Assembly: GCA_903837025.1 (NCBI GenBank)
Contig: CAILTC010000358.1
Location: 1-5,804 of the forward strand
Origin: an uncultured Bacteroidota bacterium
Lineage (GTDB): Bacteria > Bacteroidota > Bacteroidia > Flavobacteriales > Flavobacteriaceae
Length of the DNA stretch: 5,804 nt
Direction: 5' to 3'
Part shown: positions 1 to 4,921 of the stretch, piece by piece
How the letters are laid out: each line of letters opens with the position of its first letter
How positions within the stretch are numbered: position 1 is the first letter of the stretch
Position numbers and translations under genes: made by a program
Notes under the pieces: model-generated
Databases searched by the model: none
Told to the model about the DNA's origin: nothing
What the model saw: only the letters and a program-made list of their open reading frames with translations

Positions 1-4
1 AAAA

Positions 5-32
5 AATCTGAAATCTAGAATCTGCAATCTGC
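5..32. repeat. Heptanucleotide tandem repeat, four AATCTNN units
   Basis: Four consecutive 7-nt units read AATCTGA, AATCTAG, AATCTGC and AATCTGC, followed by a degenerate ATTCTTT. The array abuts the left window edge and may continue outside it. It lies just upstream of the prfA -7 box and covers the place where a -33 element would sit (TCTG at 21-24, 19 nt before the box). Short AATCT-type arrays in intergenic DNA are familiar to me from flavobacterial genomes, but that is recollection and was not checked. Confidence 0.7.
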
Positions 33-43
33 ATTCTTTTTCG

Positions 44-51
44 TATTTTTG
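44..51 (+). promoter_or_regulatory. Predicted prfA promoter, -7 box TATTTTTG
   Basis: TATTTTTG matches the Bacteroidota primary sigma factor -7 consensus TAnnTTTG exactly and lies 24 nt before the prfA ATG. The expected -33 position holds only TCTG (21-24), inside the heptamer array, so the upstream element is weak. Transcription would start near position 56, giving a leader of about 20 nt. The leader contains AAAGGA (62-67), a modest ribosome-binding candidate 8 nt before the start codon. Confidence 0.6.
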
Positions 52-75
52 CACTCCAAATAAAGGATTAAGAAT

Positions 76-1152
76 ATGTTAGATAGACTGCAAATAGTAA
101 AACAGCGTGTCGATGAGATTTCGGACTTGATTATTCAGCCCGATGTGATCAGCGATCAAAAACGTTATGTGCAATTGAATCAGGAATATAAGGGTTTGAA
201 AGCCTTAGCCGAAAAGCGTGATGAATATGTGCTTTTGATGGCCAATATTGACGAAGCCAACGAGATTATTGCCGATAATAGTGATGCGGATATGACCGAA
301 ATGGCCAAGATGCAACTGGATGAAGCGAAGGAAAGATTGCCGGAACTGGAGGATGAAATCAAGTTTTTGTTGATTCCGAAAGACGAGGAAGACGCCAAGA
401 ATGTGATGGTCGAAATTCGCGCCGGAACAGGTGGCGACGAAGCCAGTATTTTTGCCGGAGATTTGTTTAGAATGTACACGAAATATTGCGAAAATAGAGG
501 TTGGAGAACTTCGGTTGTGGATATGAATGAAGGAACTTCGGGTGGTTTCAAAGAGGTGATTTTTGAAGTTACGGGCGAGGATGTTTACGGGACTTTGAAG
601 TTTGAAGCAGGCGTTCACCGTGTGCAACGGGTACCGCAAACGGAAACGCAAGGTCGTGTTCATACCTCGGCAGCGACGGTTATGGTGCTTCCGGAAGCCG
701 AAGAATTTGACGTGCAAATTGATATGAACGATGTTCGTGTCGATTTTTTCTGTTCTTCTGGACCTGGTGGACAATCGGTAAATACAACAAAATCGGCGGT
801 TCGTTTGACGCACATTCCAACTGGTTTGGTGGCGCAATGTCAGGATCAGAAATCGCAACATAAGAATAAAGATAAAGCGTTGACGGTTTTGCGTTCTCGT
901 TTATACGAACAAGAATTGGCCAAAAAACAAGCCGAAGATGCTACAAAACGTACGTCGCAAGTGAGTTCTGGTGACCGTTCGGCAAAAATTAGAACCTATA
1001 ATTATTCTCAAGGTCGTGTAACGGATCACCGCGTGGGATTGACATTATACGATTTAGGAAACATCATGAATGGTGATATTCAGAAAATTGTTGACGAATT
1101 ACAATTGGTTAACAACATGGAAAAACTGAAAGAAGCGAGCGAGGTTTTCTAA
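76..1152 (+). CDS. prfA: Peptide chain release factor 1 (RF1)
   Basis: Cytoplasmic class-I release factor that recognises UAA and UAG stop codons in the ribosomal A site and triggers hydrolysis of peptidyl-tRNA. The 358 residues match the usual RF1 length (about 355-360). The N-terminal part (about 1-105) is the helical domain. The stop-codon recognition loop has the RF1 PxT motif as Pro187-Gln188-Thr189 within [14 protein letters not shown]. The catalytic GGQ is residues 231-233 in [12 protein letters not shown], where the Gln is the usual target of PrmC methylation. The C-terminal stretch [22 protein letters not shown] (split by me as 298-306 and 307-319) is characteristic of RF1/RF2. PxT rather than SPF, and the absence of the RF2 frameshift site, identify it as RF1. 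The ATG at 76 follows AAAGGA and gives a full-length protein. It appears monocistronic here, ending at a strong hairpin. Confidence 0.97.
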   Translation: MLDRLQIVKQRVDEISDLIIQPDVISDQKRYVQLNQEYKGLKALAEKRDEYVLLMANIDEANEIIADNSDADMTEMAKMQLDEAKERLPELEDEIKFLLIPKDEEDAKNVMVEIRAGTGGDEASIFAGDLFRMYTKYCENRGWRTSVVDMNEGTSGGFKEVIFEVTGEDVYGTLKFEAGVHRVQRVPQTETQGRVHTSAATVMVLPEAEEFDVQIDMNDVRVDFFCSSGPGGQSVNTTKSAVRLTHIPTGLVAQCQDQKSQHKNKDKALTVLRSRLYEQELAKKQAEDATKRTSQVSSGDRSAKIRTYNYSQGRVTDHRVGLTLYDLGNIMNGDIQKIVDELQLVNNMEKLKEASEVF

Positions 1153-1187
1153 ATTGGTTTTAGGTCTTCTTAAAACTATAAAAATAG

Positions 1188-1228
1188 TAGCCCCGAATTC
1201 ACAAATTTAATTTGTGAATTCGGGGCTA
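1188..1228. terminator. Bidirectional terminator between prfA and the csbD-like gene
   Basis: A perfect 19-bp inverted repeat (left arm 1188-1206, right arm 1210-1228) with a 3-nt loop pairs TAGCCCCGAATTCACAAAT with its complement. The upper strand continues into ATTTCTATA. The lower strand continues into a stretch containing CTATTTTTATAG. Both prfA (+) and the csbD-like gene (-) run towards it, so it most likely stops transcription from both sides. Confidence 0.85.
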
Positions 1229-1267
1229 TTTCTATAAATAGACCAATTTTATTTTCGGAAGAATTGA

Positions 1268-1453
1268 TTATAGATCGGCAATCCATTTCGTGATTTCATC
1301 CTTTGTTTTGCCAACTTTCTTTTGGATTTTTCCAAACATTTCGTCTTCTTTTCCTTCCTCAAGCAATAAATCGTCATCGGTTAGATCCGCATACTTTTGT
1401 TTTAATTTCCCTTTAATCTCGTTCCAATTTCCTTTGATTTCTGTAGTGTTCAT
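1268..1453 (-). CDS. CsbD-like stress response protein
   Basis: A 61-residue, highly charged, cytoplasmic protein with no signal peptide or membrane segment. It has the CsbD-family pattern: an N-terminal [21 protein letters not shown] (residues 9-29, of which GNW and KGK are the diagnostic part), then an acidic stretch and [14 protein letters not shown] near the C-terminus. The family is named after a sigma-B-dependent general stress protein of Bacillus; its biochemical role is unknown. Length is normal for the family (about 55-70 residues). The ATG at 1453 is the only sensible start because the family motif begins at residue 9. The gene is alone on its strand, convergent with prfA and divergent from pyrF, with its own predicted promoter at 1519-1526. 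Assignment to the family is firm; a stress role is inferred from the family only. Confidence 0.9.
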   Translation of the reverse strand: MNTTEIKGNWNEIKGKLKQKYADLTDDDLLLEEGKEDEMFGKIQKKVGKTKDEITKWIADL

Positions 1454-1503
1454 AATGATTTATTTAGAATTAATAATTGAATTATAGTTGTTTTTTAAAC
1501 ACC

Positions 1504-1532
1504 TTCTGATGTTCTTTACAAATGTATCAGAA
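1504..1532. promoter_or_regulatory. Inverted repeat overlapping the csbD promoter; possible operator
   Basis: TTCTGAT (1504-1510) and ATCAGAA (1526-1532) form a perfect 7-bp inverted repeat with a 15-nt spacer, so half-site centres are 22 bp apart, two helical turns. The minus-strand -7 box (1519-1526) lies inside it and touches the right half-site. This geometry suits a dimeric regulator. A 7-bp repeat can also arise by chance in AT-rich DNA, and no known operator is recognised. Confidence 0.3.
1519..1526 (-). promoter_or_regulatory. Predicted csbD promoter, -7 box TACATTTG
   Basis: Read on the minus strand, TACATTTG is an exact match to TAnnTTTG, 65 nt before the csbD ATG. Transcription would start near 1514, leaving a leader of about 60 nt that is AT-rich and has no clear Shine-Dalgarno sequence. 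No convincing -33 TTTG is present at the usual distance of about 19-21 nt, which could indicate activator dependence. Confidence 0.5.
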
Positions 1533-1603
1533 CCCATAGGAAAATCTCTTATACAATTTTTTATGATTATTGTAAAATTCCAAGTTTTTTAGATTCAAGT
1601 TTG

Positions 1604-1611
1604 TAAATTTG
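1604..1611 (+). promoter_or_regulatory. Predicted pyrF promoter, -7 box TAAATTTG
   Basis: TAAATTTG is an exact match to TAnnTTTG, followed by C as is common in this phylum, and lies 19 nt before the pyrF ATG. The start of transcription would be near 1616, so the leader is only about 15 nt and has no room for a leader-based control element. A -33 TTTG is not evident at 19-21 nt upstream. Confidence 0.6.
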
Positions 1612-1630
1612 CACAGAACTAAATTTCACA

Positions 1631-2458
1631 ATGACTACACAACAACTAATTGACCAAATAAAAATCAAAAAATCGTTTCTATGCGTAGGATTAGATGTTG
1701 ATTTGAATAAAATTCCACCTCATTTATTAGAACTAGAAGACCCGATTTTCGAGTTTAACAAAGCGATAATCGATGCAACACATGATTTGGCAGTGGCGTA
1801 CAAACCTAATACCGCTTTTTTTGAAGCGTATGGAATAAAAGGCTGGATTTCTTTGCAAAAAACCATCCATTATATCAACGAAAATCATCCTGAAATCTTC
1901 ACGATTGCAGATGCAAAACGCGGAGATATTGGTAATACTTCTTCGATGTATGCCAAAGCGTTCTTCGAAGATTTGAATTTTGACAGCGTAACCGTTGCTC
2001 CTTATATGGGGAAAGATTCGGTAGAACCTTTCTTGGCTTTCGAAAATAAACACACTATTATGCTGGCTTTGACTTCGAATGAAGGGGCGTTCGATTTTCA
2101 AACGTTGAAAGTGGATGGCGTAGAATTATACAAACAGGTTTTGGAAACGTCTAAAACATGGACGAATTCCGAAAATCTAATGTATGTTGTTGGCGCTACA
2201 AAAGCCGAATATTTCACGGAGATTCGCAAAATTGTTCCCGATAGTTTCTTGCTAGTTCCCGGAGTTGGCGCGCAAGGAGGAAGTCTTCAAGAAGTTTGCA
2301 AATACGGAATGAATGCTAATGTTGGCTTGCTAATAAATTCTTCACGTGCGATTATTTATGCCTCAAAAGAAAGTGATTTTGCCGAAAAGGCTAGGGAAGA
2401 AGCCTTGAAAATGCAACAAGAAATGGAAGGGATTTTAAACACCGATTTCACAAATTAG
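1631..2458 (+). CDS. pyrF: Orotidine 5'-phosphate decarboxylase, group 2
   Basis: Catalyses OMP to UMP plus CO2, the last step of de novo pyrimidine nucleotide synthesis, in the cytoplasm. The 275 residues fit the longer group-2 subfamily (about 270-280 aa) rather than the ~230-aa group-1 enzymes. Visible landmarks are the first beta strand with the substrate-binding Asp (FLCVGLDVD, 17-24), KPN at 58-60, the catalytic Asp-x-Lys-x-x-Asp as DAKRGD (94-99) followed by IGNTSSMYA, the PGVGAQGG loop (210-217), and the phosphate-binding Arg in NSSRAI (236-241). All key residues are present. The ATG at 1631 sits directly behind a good -7 box and keeps the first strand intact. The stop codon lies inside a hairpin (2449-2474). 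It is probably monocistronic: 303 bp separate it from the next gene. Confidence 0.96.
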   Translation: MTTQQLIDQIKIKKSFLCVGLDVDLNKIPPHLLELEDPIFEFNKAIIDATHDLAVAYKPNTAFFEAYGIKGWISLQKTIHYINENHPEIFTIADAKRGDIGNTSSMYAKAFFEDLNFDSVTVAPYMGKDSVEPFLAFENKHTIMLALTSNEGAFDFQTLKVDGVELYKQVLETSKTWTNSENLMYVVGATKAEYFTEIRKIVPDSFLLVPGVGAQGGSLQEVCKYGMNANVGLLINSSRAIIYASKESDFAEKAREEALKMQQEMEGILNTDFTN

Positions 2459-2488
2459 CACTGATTAATTTGTGGTAATTAGTGAAAC
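2449..2488. repeat. Dispersed AT-rich hairpin element, copy A
   Basis: CACAAATTA (2449-2457) and TAATTTGTG (2466-2474) form a perfect 9-bp stem with an 8-nt loop that includes the last base of the pyrF TAG stop codon. It is followed by AATTAGTGAAA (2477-2487). A related element lies at 3284-3317: AATTTGT, then 3 nt, then AATTAGTGAAA is shared, again with the stop codon of the upstream gene in the left part. This suggests a short dispersed repeat that sits at gene 3' ends. It lacks a U tract, so it may stabilise the transcript end rather than terminate. Confidence 0.55.
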
Positions 2489-2550
2489 TTTGTCTGTTTC
2501 TATTTAAAAGGTTGATTAACTAATTGAAATACTAGTTATTATATTTGTAA

Positions 2551-2599
2551 AATCTGCTGAATCAGCGTGAAAATTTTCAGCACGCAGATTCAGCAGATT
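2551..2599. repeat. Long imperfect inverted repeat (hairpin)
   Basis: The outer arms AATCTGCTGAATC (2551-2563) and GATTCAGCAGATT (2587-2599) pair perfectly over 13 bp. One A-A mismatch (2564/2586) follows, then GCGTG (2565-2569) pairs with CACGC (2581-2585) around an 11-nt loop. The plus strand continues into GGTATTTTTG, a poor but possible U tract, so it may be the pyrF terminator. The shape also fits a REP-like intergenic repeat built on AATCTGC and GCGTG. Confidence 0.7.
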
Positions 2600-2719
2600 G
2601 GTATTTTTGAAAAGTTGATTTTATCGATGCTTCGCTTTGATGTCCCATTTCATTAACCGCATATTTTAGATTTATAAACTTTTTGTTAAAATCTAACTTA
2701 TTCTTAAAATTCATGGCGG

Positions 2720-2736
2720 AAAATTTTCTACATTGC
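2720..2736 (+). repeat. 17-nt direct repeat, copy 1, upstream of the hydrolase-like gene
   Basis: AAAATTTTCTACATTGC is identical at 3322-3338. Here it ends 25 nt before the ATG at 2762; the other copy ends 28 nt before the ATG at 3367. Its 3' part TACATTGC resembles the -7 consensus TAnnTTTGC with one T missing, so it may be a variant promoter box serving both genes. No -33 element is evident. Confidence 0.55.
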
Positions 2737-2761
2737 TACTAGTAAAACCTATATTTTCTAA

Positions 2762-3292
2762 ATGAAACCAAGATTAATAATTATATCGGATTTATGGGGA
2801 TTAGAAAATTCAGGTTGGATTAATCTCTATTTTGAGATTTTGATAGCAAGATTCGAAATCCAATTGTATGATTCTTGTAAATTGGCCAATATCTCTTTTG
2901 TTGATAAAATTGAAAATCAGCTTCATGATGAATTTATAAATGGCGGGATTGATCTTGCCGTTGAAAATTTATTGAATTTAGAAAAAGGAAATATTAGTGT
3001 TCTTGCTTTCAGTATTGGAGGAACAATAGCTTGGAAAGCGGGTTTGAAAGGTTTGAAAATAGTCAATTTTACAGCAATATCTTCAACAAGACTGCGTTTT
3101 GAATCGACCAACCCAGATTGTAAAATACAGTTATATTTTGGAGAGAATGACGAGGATAAACCTGTTGGAATGTGGGCAAAAAATCTAAGTGTCGATTATG
3201 AAATTGTGGAAAATGAAGGGCATGAAATGTATAAAATTCATGATTTTGCACTTAAAGTTTGTAGTGGACTAATTTCGAATTTACACGAATAA
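2762..3292 (+). CDS. Small alpha/beta-hydrolase-like protein, function unknown
   Basis: A 176-residue protein with no signal peptide or membrane helix, predicted cytoplasmic. It has the order of elements of a minimal alpha/beta hydrolase: a first strand PRLIIISDLWG (3-13), a nucleophile elbow VLAFSIGGTIAW (80-91) with Ser84, a strand followed by an acidic turn QLYFGENDED (123-132) with Asp130 as candidate acid, and NEGHEMY (151-157) with His154 as candidate base. The elbow is A-F-S-I-G rather than the classical G-x-S-x-G. The fold is short because no lid or cap domain fits between the elbow and the acid. The substrate cannot be read. ATG 2762 has no Shine-Dalgarno sequence, which is normal in this phylum. 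The next gene starts 74 bp downstream. The gene is AT-richer in feel than prfA and pyrF and may be lineage-specific. Confidence 0.75.
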   Translation: MKPRLIIISDLWGLENSGWINLYFEILIARFEIQLYDSCKLANISFVDKIENQLHDEFINGGIDLAVENLLNLEKGNISVLAFSIGGTIAWKAGLKGLKIVNFTAISSTRLRFESTNPDCKIQLYFGENDEDKPVGMWAKNLSVDYEIVENEGHEMYKIHDFALKVCSGLISNLHE

Positions 3293-3317
3293 TTTGTTGA
3301 AATTAGTGAAATTCGTG
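3284..3317. repeat. Dispersed AT-rich hairpin element, copy B
   Basis: CACGAAT (3284-3290) and ATTCGTG (3311-3317) form a 7-bp stem around a 20-nt loop. The TAA stop codon of the hydrolase-like gene (3290-3292) starts at the last base of the left arm. AATTTGT (3291-3297) and AATTAGTGAAA (3301-3311) match copy A at 2467-2473 and 2477-2487 with the same 3-nt separation. It occupies much of the 74-bp gap before the membrane protein gene. Confidence 0.55.
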
Positions 3318-3321
3318 ACTT

Positions 3322-3338
3322 AAAATTTTCTACATTGC
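3322..3338 (+). repeat. 17-nt direct repeat, copy 2, upstream of the membrane protein gene
   Basis: Identical to 2720-2736 (AAAATTTTCTACATTGC). It follows hairpin element B after 4 nt and ends 28 nt before the ATG at 3367. It is a promoter candidate for the membrane protein-hydrolase pair. The following CGAATTAAATTCACA also resembles the pyrF leader GAACTAAATTTCACA, which supports a promoter-plus-leader reading. Confidence 0.5.
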
Positions 3339-3366
3339 AGCGAATTAAATTCACAAAAAAGAAATA

Positions 3367-3867
3367 ATGACAAAAAGAGATTTTTTTAGATTGATTATTA
3401 AGATTTTTGGACTTTATTCAGGAATAGTAGCTGTTTTTACGGTTATACCGAATAATATTTCTAATATCTTAATGCAATTTGATACTACTGTTGCTCTATT
3501 TATAATTGGAACTACACTTGTAATTATACTCTTTTTTTTAATTTTGATTTTCAAAGCAGATTTAATTATAGATATTTTAAAATTGGATAAAGGATTTGAT
3601 GATGATACTATTCAATTCGAAAATCTGAATAGTGAAAGTGTTGTGAAAATCGCTATTTTTTTGATTGGTGGTTTTTTAATTATTGATTACTTACCAAGTT
3701 TTCTTCAATATTCATATCAAGCGTTCAAGAGTAAAGTTCAAAATTCAGAATATTTGAATACTCCAGTAAATTCTTTTCATTGGATTGTTAGTGGAATTAA
3801 TTTGCTTCTTGGTTACCTATTAATCACTAATTATAAAGTAATTGCAAATTATTTTACAAAGAAATAG
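3367..3867 (+). CDS. Four-helix integral membrane protein, unknown function
   Basis: A 166-residue protein not assigned to a named family here. Hydrophobic stretches suggest four transmembrane helices: about 8-27 (LIIKIFGLYSGIVAVFTVI), 40-63 (TTVALFIIGTT onward), 91-110 (SVVKIAIFLIGGFLIIDYLP) and 137-155 (FHWIVSGINLLLGYLLITN). The N-terminus MTKRDFFR and the C-terminus NYFTKK are basic, consistent with both ends in the cytoplasm. The segment between helices 2 and 3 (about 64-90) is acidic, with GFDDDT near its middle, and would also be cytoplasmic. No catalytic motif is visible. The stop codon is followed after 3 nt by the TTG start of the alpha/beta hydrolase in the same frame, so the two are surely co-transcribed and probably translationally coupled. 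A role in supporting that enzyme is a guess from position. Confidence 0.8.
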   Translation: MTKRDFFRLIIKIFGLYSGIVAVFTVIPNNISNILMQFDTTVALFIIGTTLVIILFFLILIFKADLIIDILKLDKGFDDDTIQFENLNSESVVKIAIFLIGGFLIIDYLPSFLQYSYQAFKSKVQNSEYLNTPVNSFHWIVSGINLLLGYLLITNYKVIANYFTKK

Positions 3868-3870
3868 CCA

Positions 3871-4656
3871 TTGATAAACTACACCCTTTATAAAAACGAA
3901 AATAGCGATCAGTGGGTGACTTTTGTCCATGGCGCTGGCGGTAGTTCGTCTATTTGGTTCAAGCAAATTCGGGATTTCCAGAAAGTGTATAATGTTTTGT
4001 TATTGGATTTGCGAGGGCACGGGGATTCAAAACCTACTTTAAAAAAAGCATTCAAGCAAAAATATACTTTCGAATCTATCGCCAATGATGTTCTCGAAGT
4101 TATTGACCATTTGAAAATTGAAAAATCGCACTTTGTCGGGATTTCCCTCGGCACGATTTTGATTCGGCAATTGGCCGAAATGCACCCAGAAAGAGTGCAA
4201 AGTATGATATTGGGTGGTGCTATTCTTAAAATGAATTTCCGTTCACAAATCTTAATGAAATTAGGGAATACTTTCAAATATGTATTGCCTTATTTGGTGT
4301 TGTACAAGTTTTTTGCCTTTGTGATTATGCCGAAAAAAAGTCATAAACAATCGCGTTTGCTTTTTATCAATGAAGCCAAAAAATTATACCAGAAAGAATT
4401 TATAAAATGGTTCAAACTCACCGCCGAAATCAATCCTGTTTTGCGCTGGTTTCGCCAAGTAGAATTGAATATTCCAACGCTTTATATCATGGGGGAGGAA
4501 GATTATATGTTTTTGCCATCGGTGCGACAAGTAGTCGAAAAACATTATAGATCATCCAAATTGTTTGTAATTGAGCAATGTGGGCATGTCGTCAATGTCG
4601 AGCAACCCATAATTTTTAATAATGAAGTTTTATCTTTTATAGGTTTAACCAAATAA
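3871..4656 (+). CDS. Alpha/beta hydrolase, substrate unknown
   Basis: A 261-residue soluble-looking enzyme of the alpha/beta hydrolase fold, near the usual 250-290 aa. Landmarks in order: HGAGG (20-24), the oxyanion-hole loop; DLRGHGDS (46-53), typical of this superfamily; the nucleophile elbow G-I-S-L-G with Ser92; a cap region around 120-190 rich in aromatic and basic residues; the acid in GEEDYMF (208-214), Asp211; and His239 in CGHVVNVEQP. The triad Ser92-Asp211-His239 is complete. The start is TTG: the codons just upstream are CCA and the TAG stop of the membrane protein gene, and no ATG occurs before residue 104, far past the oxyanion loop. The substrate could be an ester, a lactone or another small molecule. 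It ends at a hairpin at 4660-4689. Confidence 0.88.
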   Translation: MINYTLYKNENSDQWVTFVHGAGGSSSIWFKQIRDFQKVYNVLLLDLRGHGDSKPTLKKAFKQKYTFESIANDVLEVIDHLKIEKSHFVGISLGTILIRQLAEMHPERVQSMILGGAILKMNFRSQILMKLGNTFKYVLPYLVLYKFFAFVIMPKKSHKQSRLLFINEAKKLYQKEFIKWFKLTAEINPVLRWFRQVELNIPTLYIMGEEDYMFLPSVRQVVEKHYRSSKLFVIEQCGHVVNVEQPIIFNNEVLSFIGLTK

Positions 4657-4733
4657 AAAAAATGCCAATATCCTAAGATATCAGCATTTCCTTTACTAAC
4701 CAAAACCAAAATAATAAATAACCAGTTTATTAC
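4655..4733 (-). ncRNA. Candidate small RNA 1 (~79 nt), minus strand
   Basis: Predicted transcript from a start near 4733 to a U8 tract at 4662-4655. The first 42 nt (4733-4692) are identical to those of candidate small RNA 2 and contain TTTTGGTTTTGGTTAG, a U/G-rich and probably single-stranded stretch. After GG comes a terminator hairpin with stems AAATGC/GCATTT and GATAT/ATATC, a 2x2 internal loop and a 4-nt loop. No ATG occurs in the transcript, so it is not a short peptide gene. The start is placed 5 nt after the -7-like box, exactly where sequence conservation between the copies resumes. No known family is recognised with confidence; the Rfam Flavo-1 motif is one comparison to try. Confidence 0.5.
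4660..4689. terminator. Terminator hairpin shared by the alpha/beta hydrolase (+) and small RNA 1 (-)
   Basis: AAATGC (4660-4665) pairs with GCATTT (4684-4689) and ATATC (4668-4672) with GATAT (4677-4681), separated by a 2x2 internal loop, with a CTAA loop. On the minus strand it runs into eight U residues, a strong intrinsic terminator. On the plus strand the tail is only CCTTTACT, so termination of the hydrolase mRNA would be weaker. Confidence 0.75.
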
Positions 4734-4805
4734 ACTGCAAAGATGCTGTTTTTTCGGGCTATTGCTGTTAATGGTTTGTTATTAGTTTGTTGGATATACG
4801 TTAAG
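4692..4805 (-). repeat. Tandem unit, copy 1 (promoter plus small RNA 5' block)
   Basis: Shares with 4880-4994 a perfect 42-nt block (4692-4733), a 9-nt match TGCTGTTAA (4763-4771), an 18-nt match TTTGTTATTAGTTTGTTG (4775-4792) and ATACGTTAAG (4796-4805), given as plus-strand sequence. The middle (4734-4762) is diverged, keeping only CAAAG. Two 3-nt interruptions separate the upstream matches. The mosaic of perfect and diverged blocks is typical of functional elements under selection, not a fresh duplication. Confidence 0.9.
4738..4771 (-). promoter_or_regulatory. Predicted promoter of small RNA 1
   Basis: On the minus strand TTAACA (4771-4766) is followed after 20 nt by CATCTTTG (4745-4738), which matches the TAnnTTTG box except for its first base. 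The spacer between them is diverged relative to copy 2, as expected for a promoter spacer. The predicted start at 4733 coincides with the beginning of the perfectly conserved 42-nt block. Confidence 0.5.
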
Positions 4806-4844
4806 ATTTTTCACAAAGCGATTTGCTTTCCTTGGTTTTATTCC

Positions 4845-4921
4845 AAAAAAAATGTCCCACTATTTGCGGGACAATCTTTTTTACTAACCAAAACCAAAAT
4901 AATAAATAACCAGTTTATTAC
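4845..4921 (-). ncRNA. Candidate small RNA 2 (~77 nt), minus strand
   Basis: Predicted transcript from a start near 4921 to a U8 tract at 4852-4845. The first 42 nt (4921-4880) equal those of small RNA 1. AAAGAU follows, then a terminator hairpin unrelated in sequence to that of RNA 1. The near-identical length, shared 5' block and different 3' hairpins suggest sibling small RNAs that arose by duplication. There is no start codon within it. Transcription continues towards small RNA 1, but the terminator and the separate promoter make them independent units. Confidence 0.5.
4853..4873 (-). terminator. Terminator hairpin of small RNA 2
   Basis: Read on the minus strand, TGTCCCGC (4873-4866), loop AAATA and GTGGGACA (4860-4853) form an 8-bp stem with one G-U pair, followed directly by eight T. 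The plus strand would have an A-C mismatch in place of the G-U pair, and its T run starts 3 nt later, which argues that the minus strand is the selected orientation. Confidence 0.75.

Larger units (their letters stand above)
2459..2761. other. Gene-free 303-bp region between pyrF and the hydrolase-like gene
   Basis: No ORF with recognisable protein features is seen on either strand. In order it holds the end of hairpin element A, a TAnnTTTG match (TATATTTG, 2540-2547), a long hairpin (2551-2599), a second TAnnTTTG match (TATTTTTG, 2602-2609), unremarkable AT-rich DNA, and a 17-nt sequence (2720-2736) that recurs upstream of the membrane protein gene. Neither TAnnTTTG match has a -33 element at the right spacing, and in DNA this AT-rich such matches occur by chance. 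Confidence 0.6.

Noticed and set aside
187..189. Unusual-looking PQT tripeptide in RF1 (residues 187-189 of the protein encoded at 76-1152; the codons are at 634-642).
   Set aside because: The coordinates given here are residue numbers. The RF1 motif is PxT with a variable middle residue, so Gln is compatible with normal UAA/UAG recognition.
205..861. Long minus-strand ORFs inside prfA (180-551 and 205-861).
   Set aside because: They are antisense shadows of a clear prfA gene, with low-complexity Ser/Phe/Arg-rich translations and no family features.
1290..1487. Plus-strand ORF opposite the csbD-like gene.
   Set aside because: It overlaps the full CsbD-like gene in antisense, and the CsbD family motif decides the strand.
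1733..2101. Minus-strand ORF inside pyrF.
   Set aside because: It is antisense to the catalytic core of pyrF and has no recognisable features.
2602..2609. TATTTTTG (and TATATTTG at 2540-2547) as promoters of the hydrolase-like gene.
   Set aside because: They lie more than 150 bp before the start codon and have no -33 element at the usual spacing; such matches are frequent by chance in AT-rich DNA.
3909..4277. Minus-strand ORF inside the alpha/beta hydrolase gene; similar short ones lie at 2923-3111 and 3069-3251.
   Set aside because: They oppose genes with ordered catalytic motifs and have no promoter or family match of their own.
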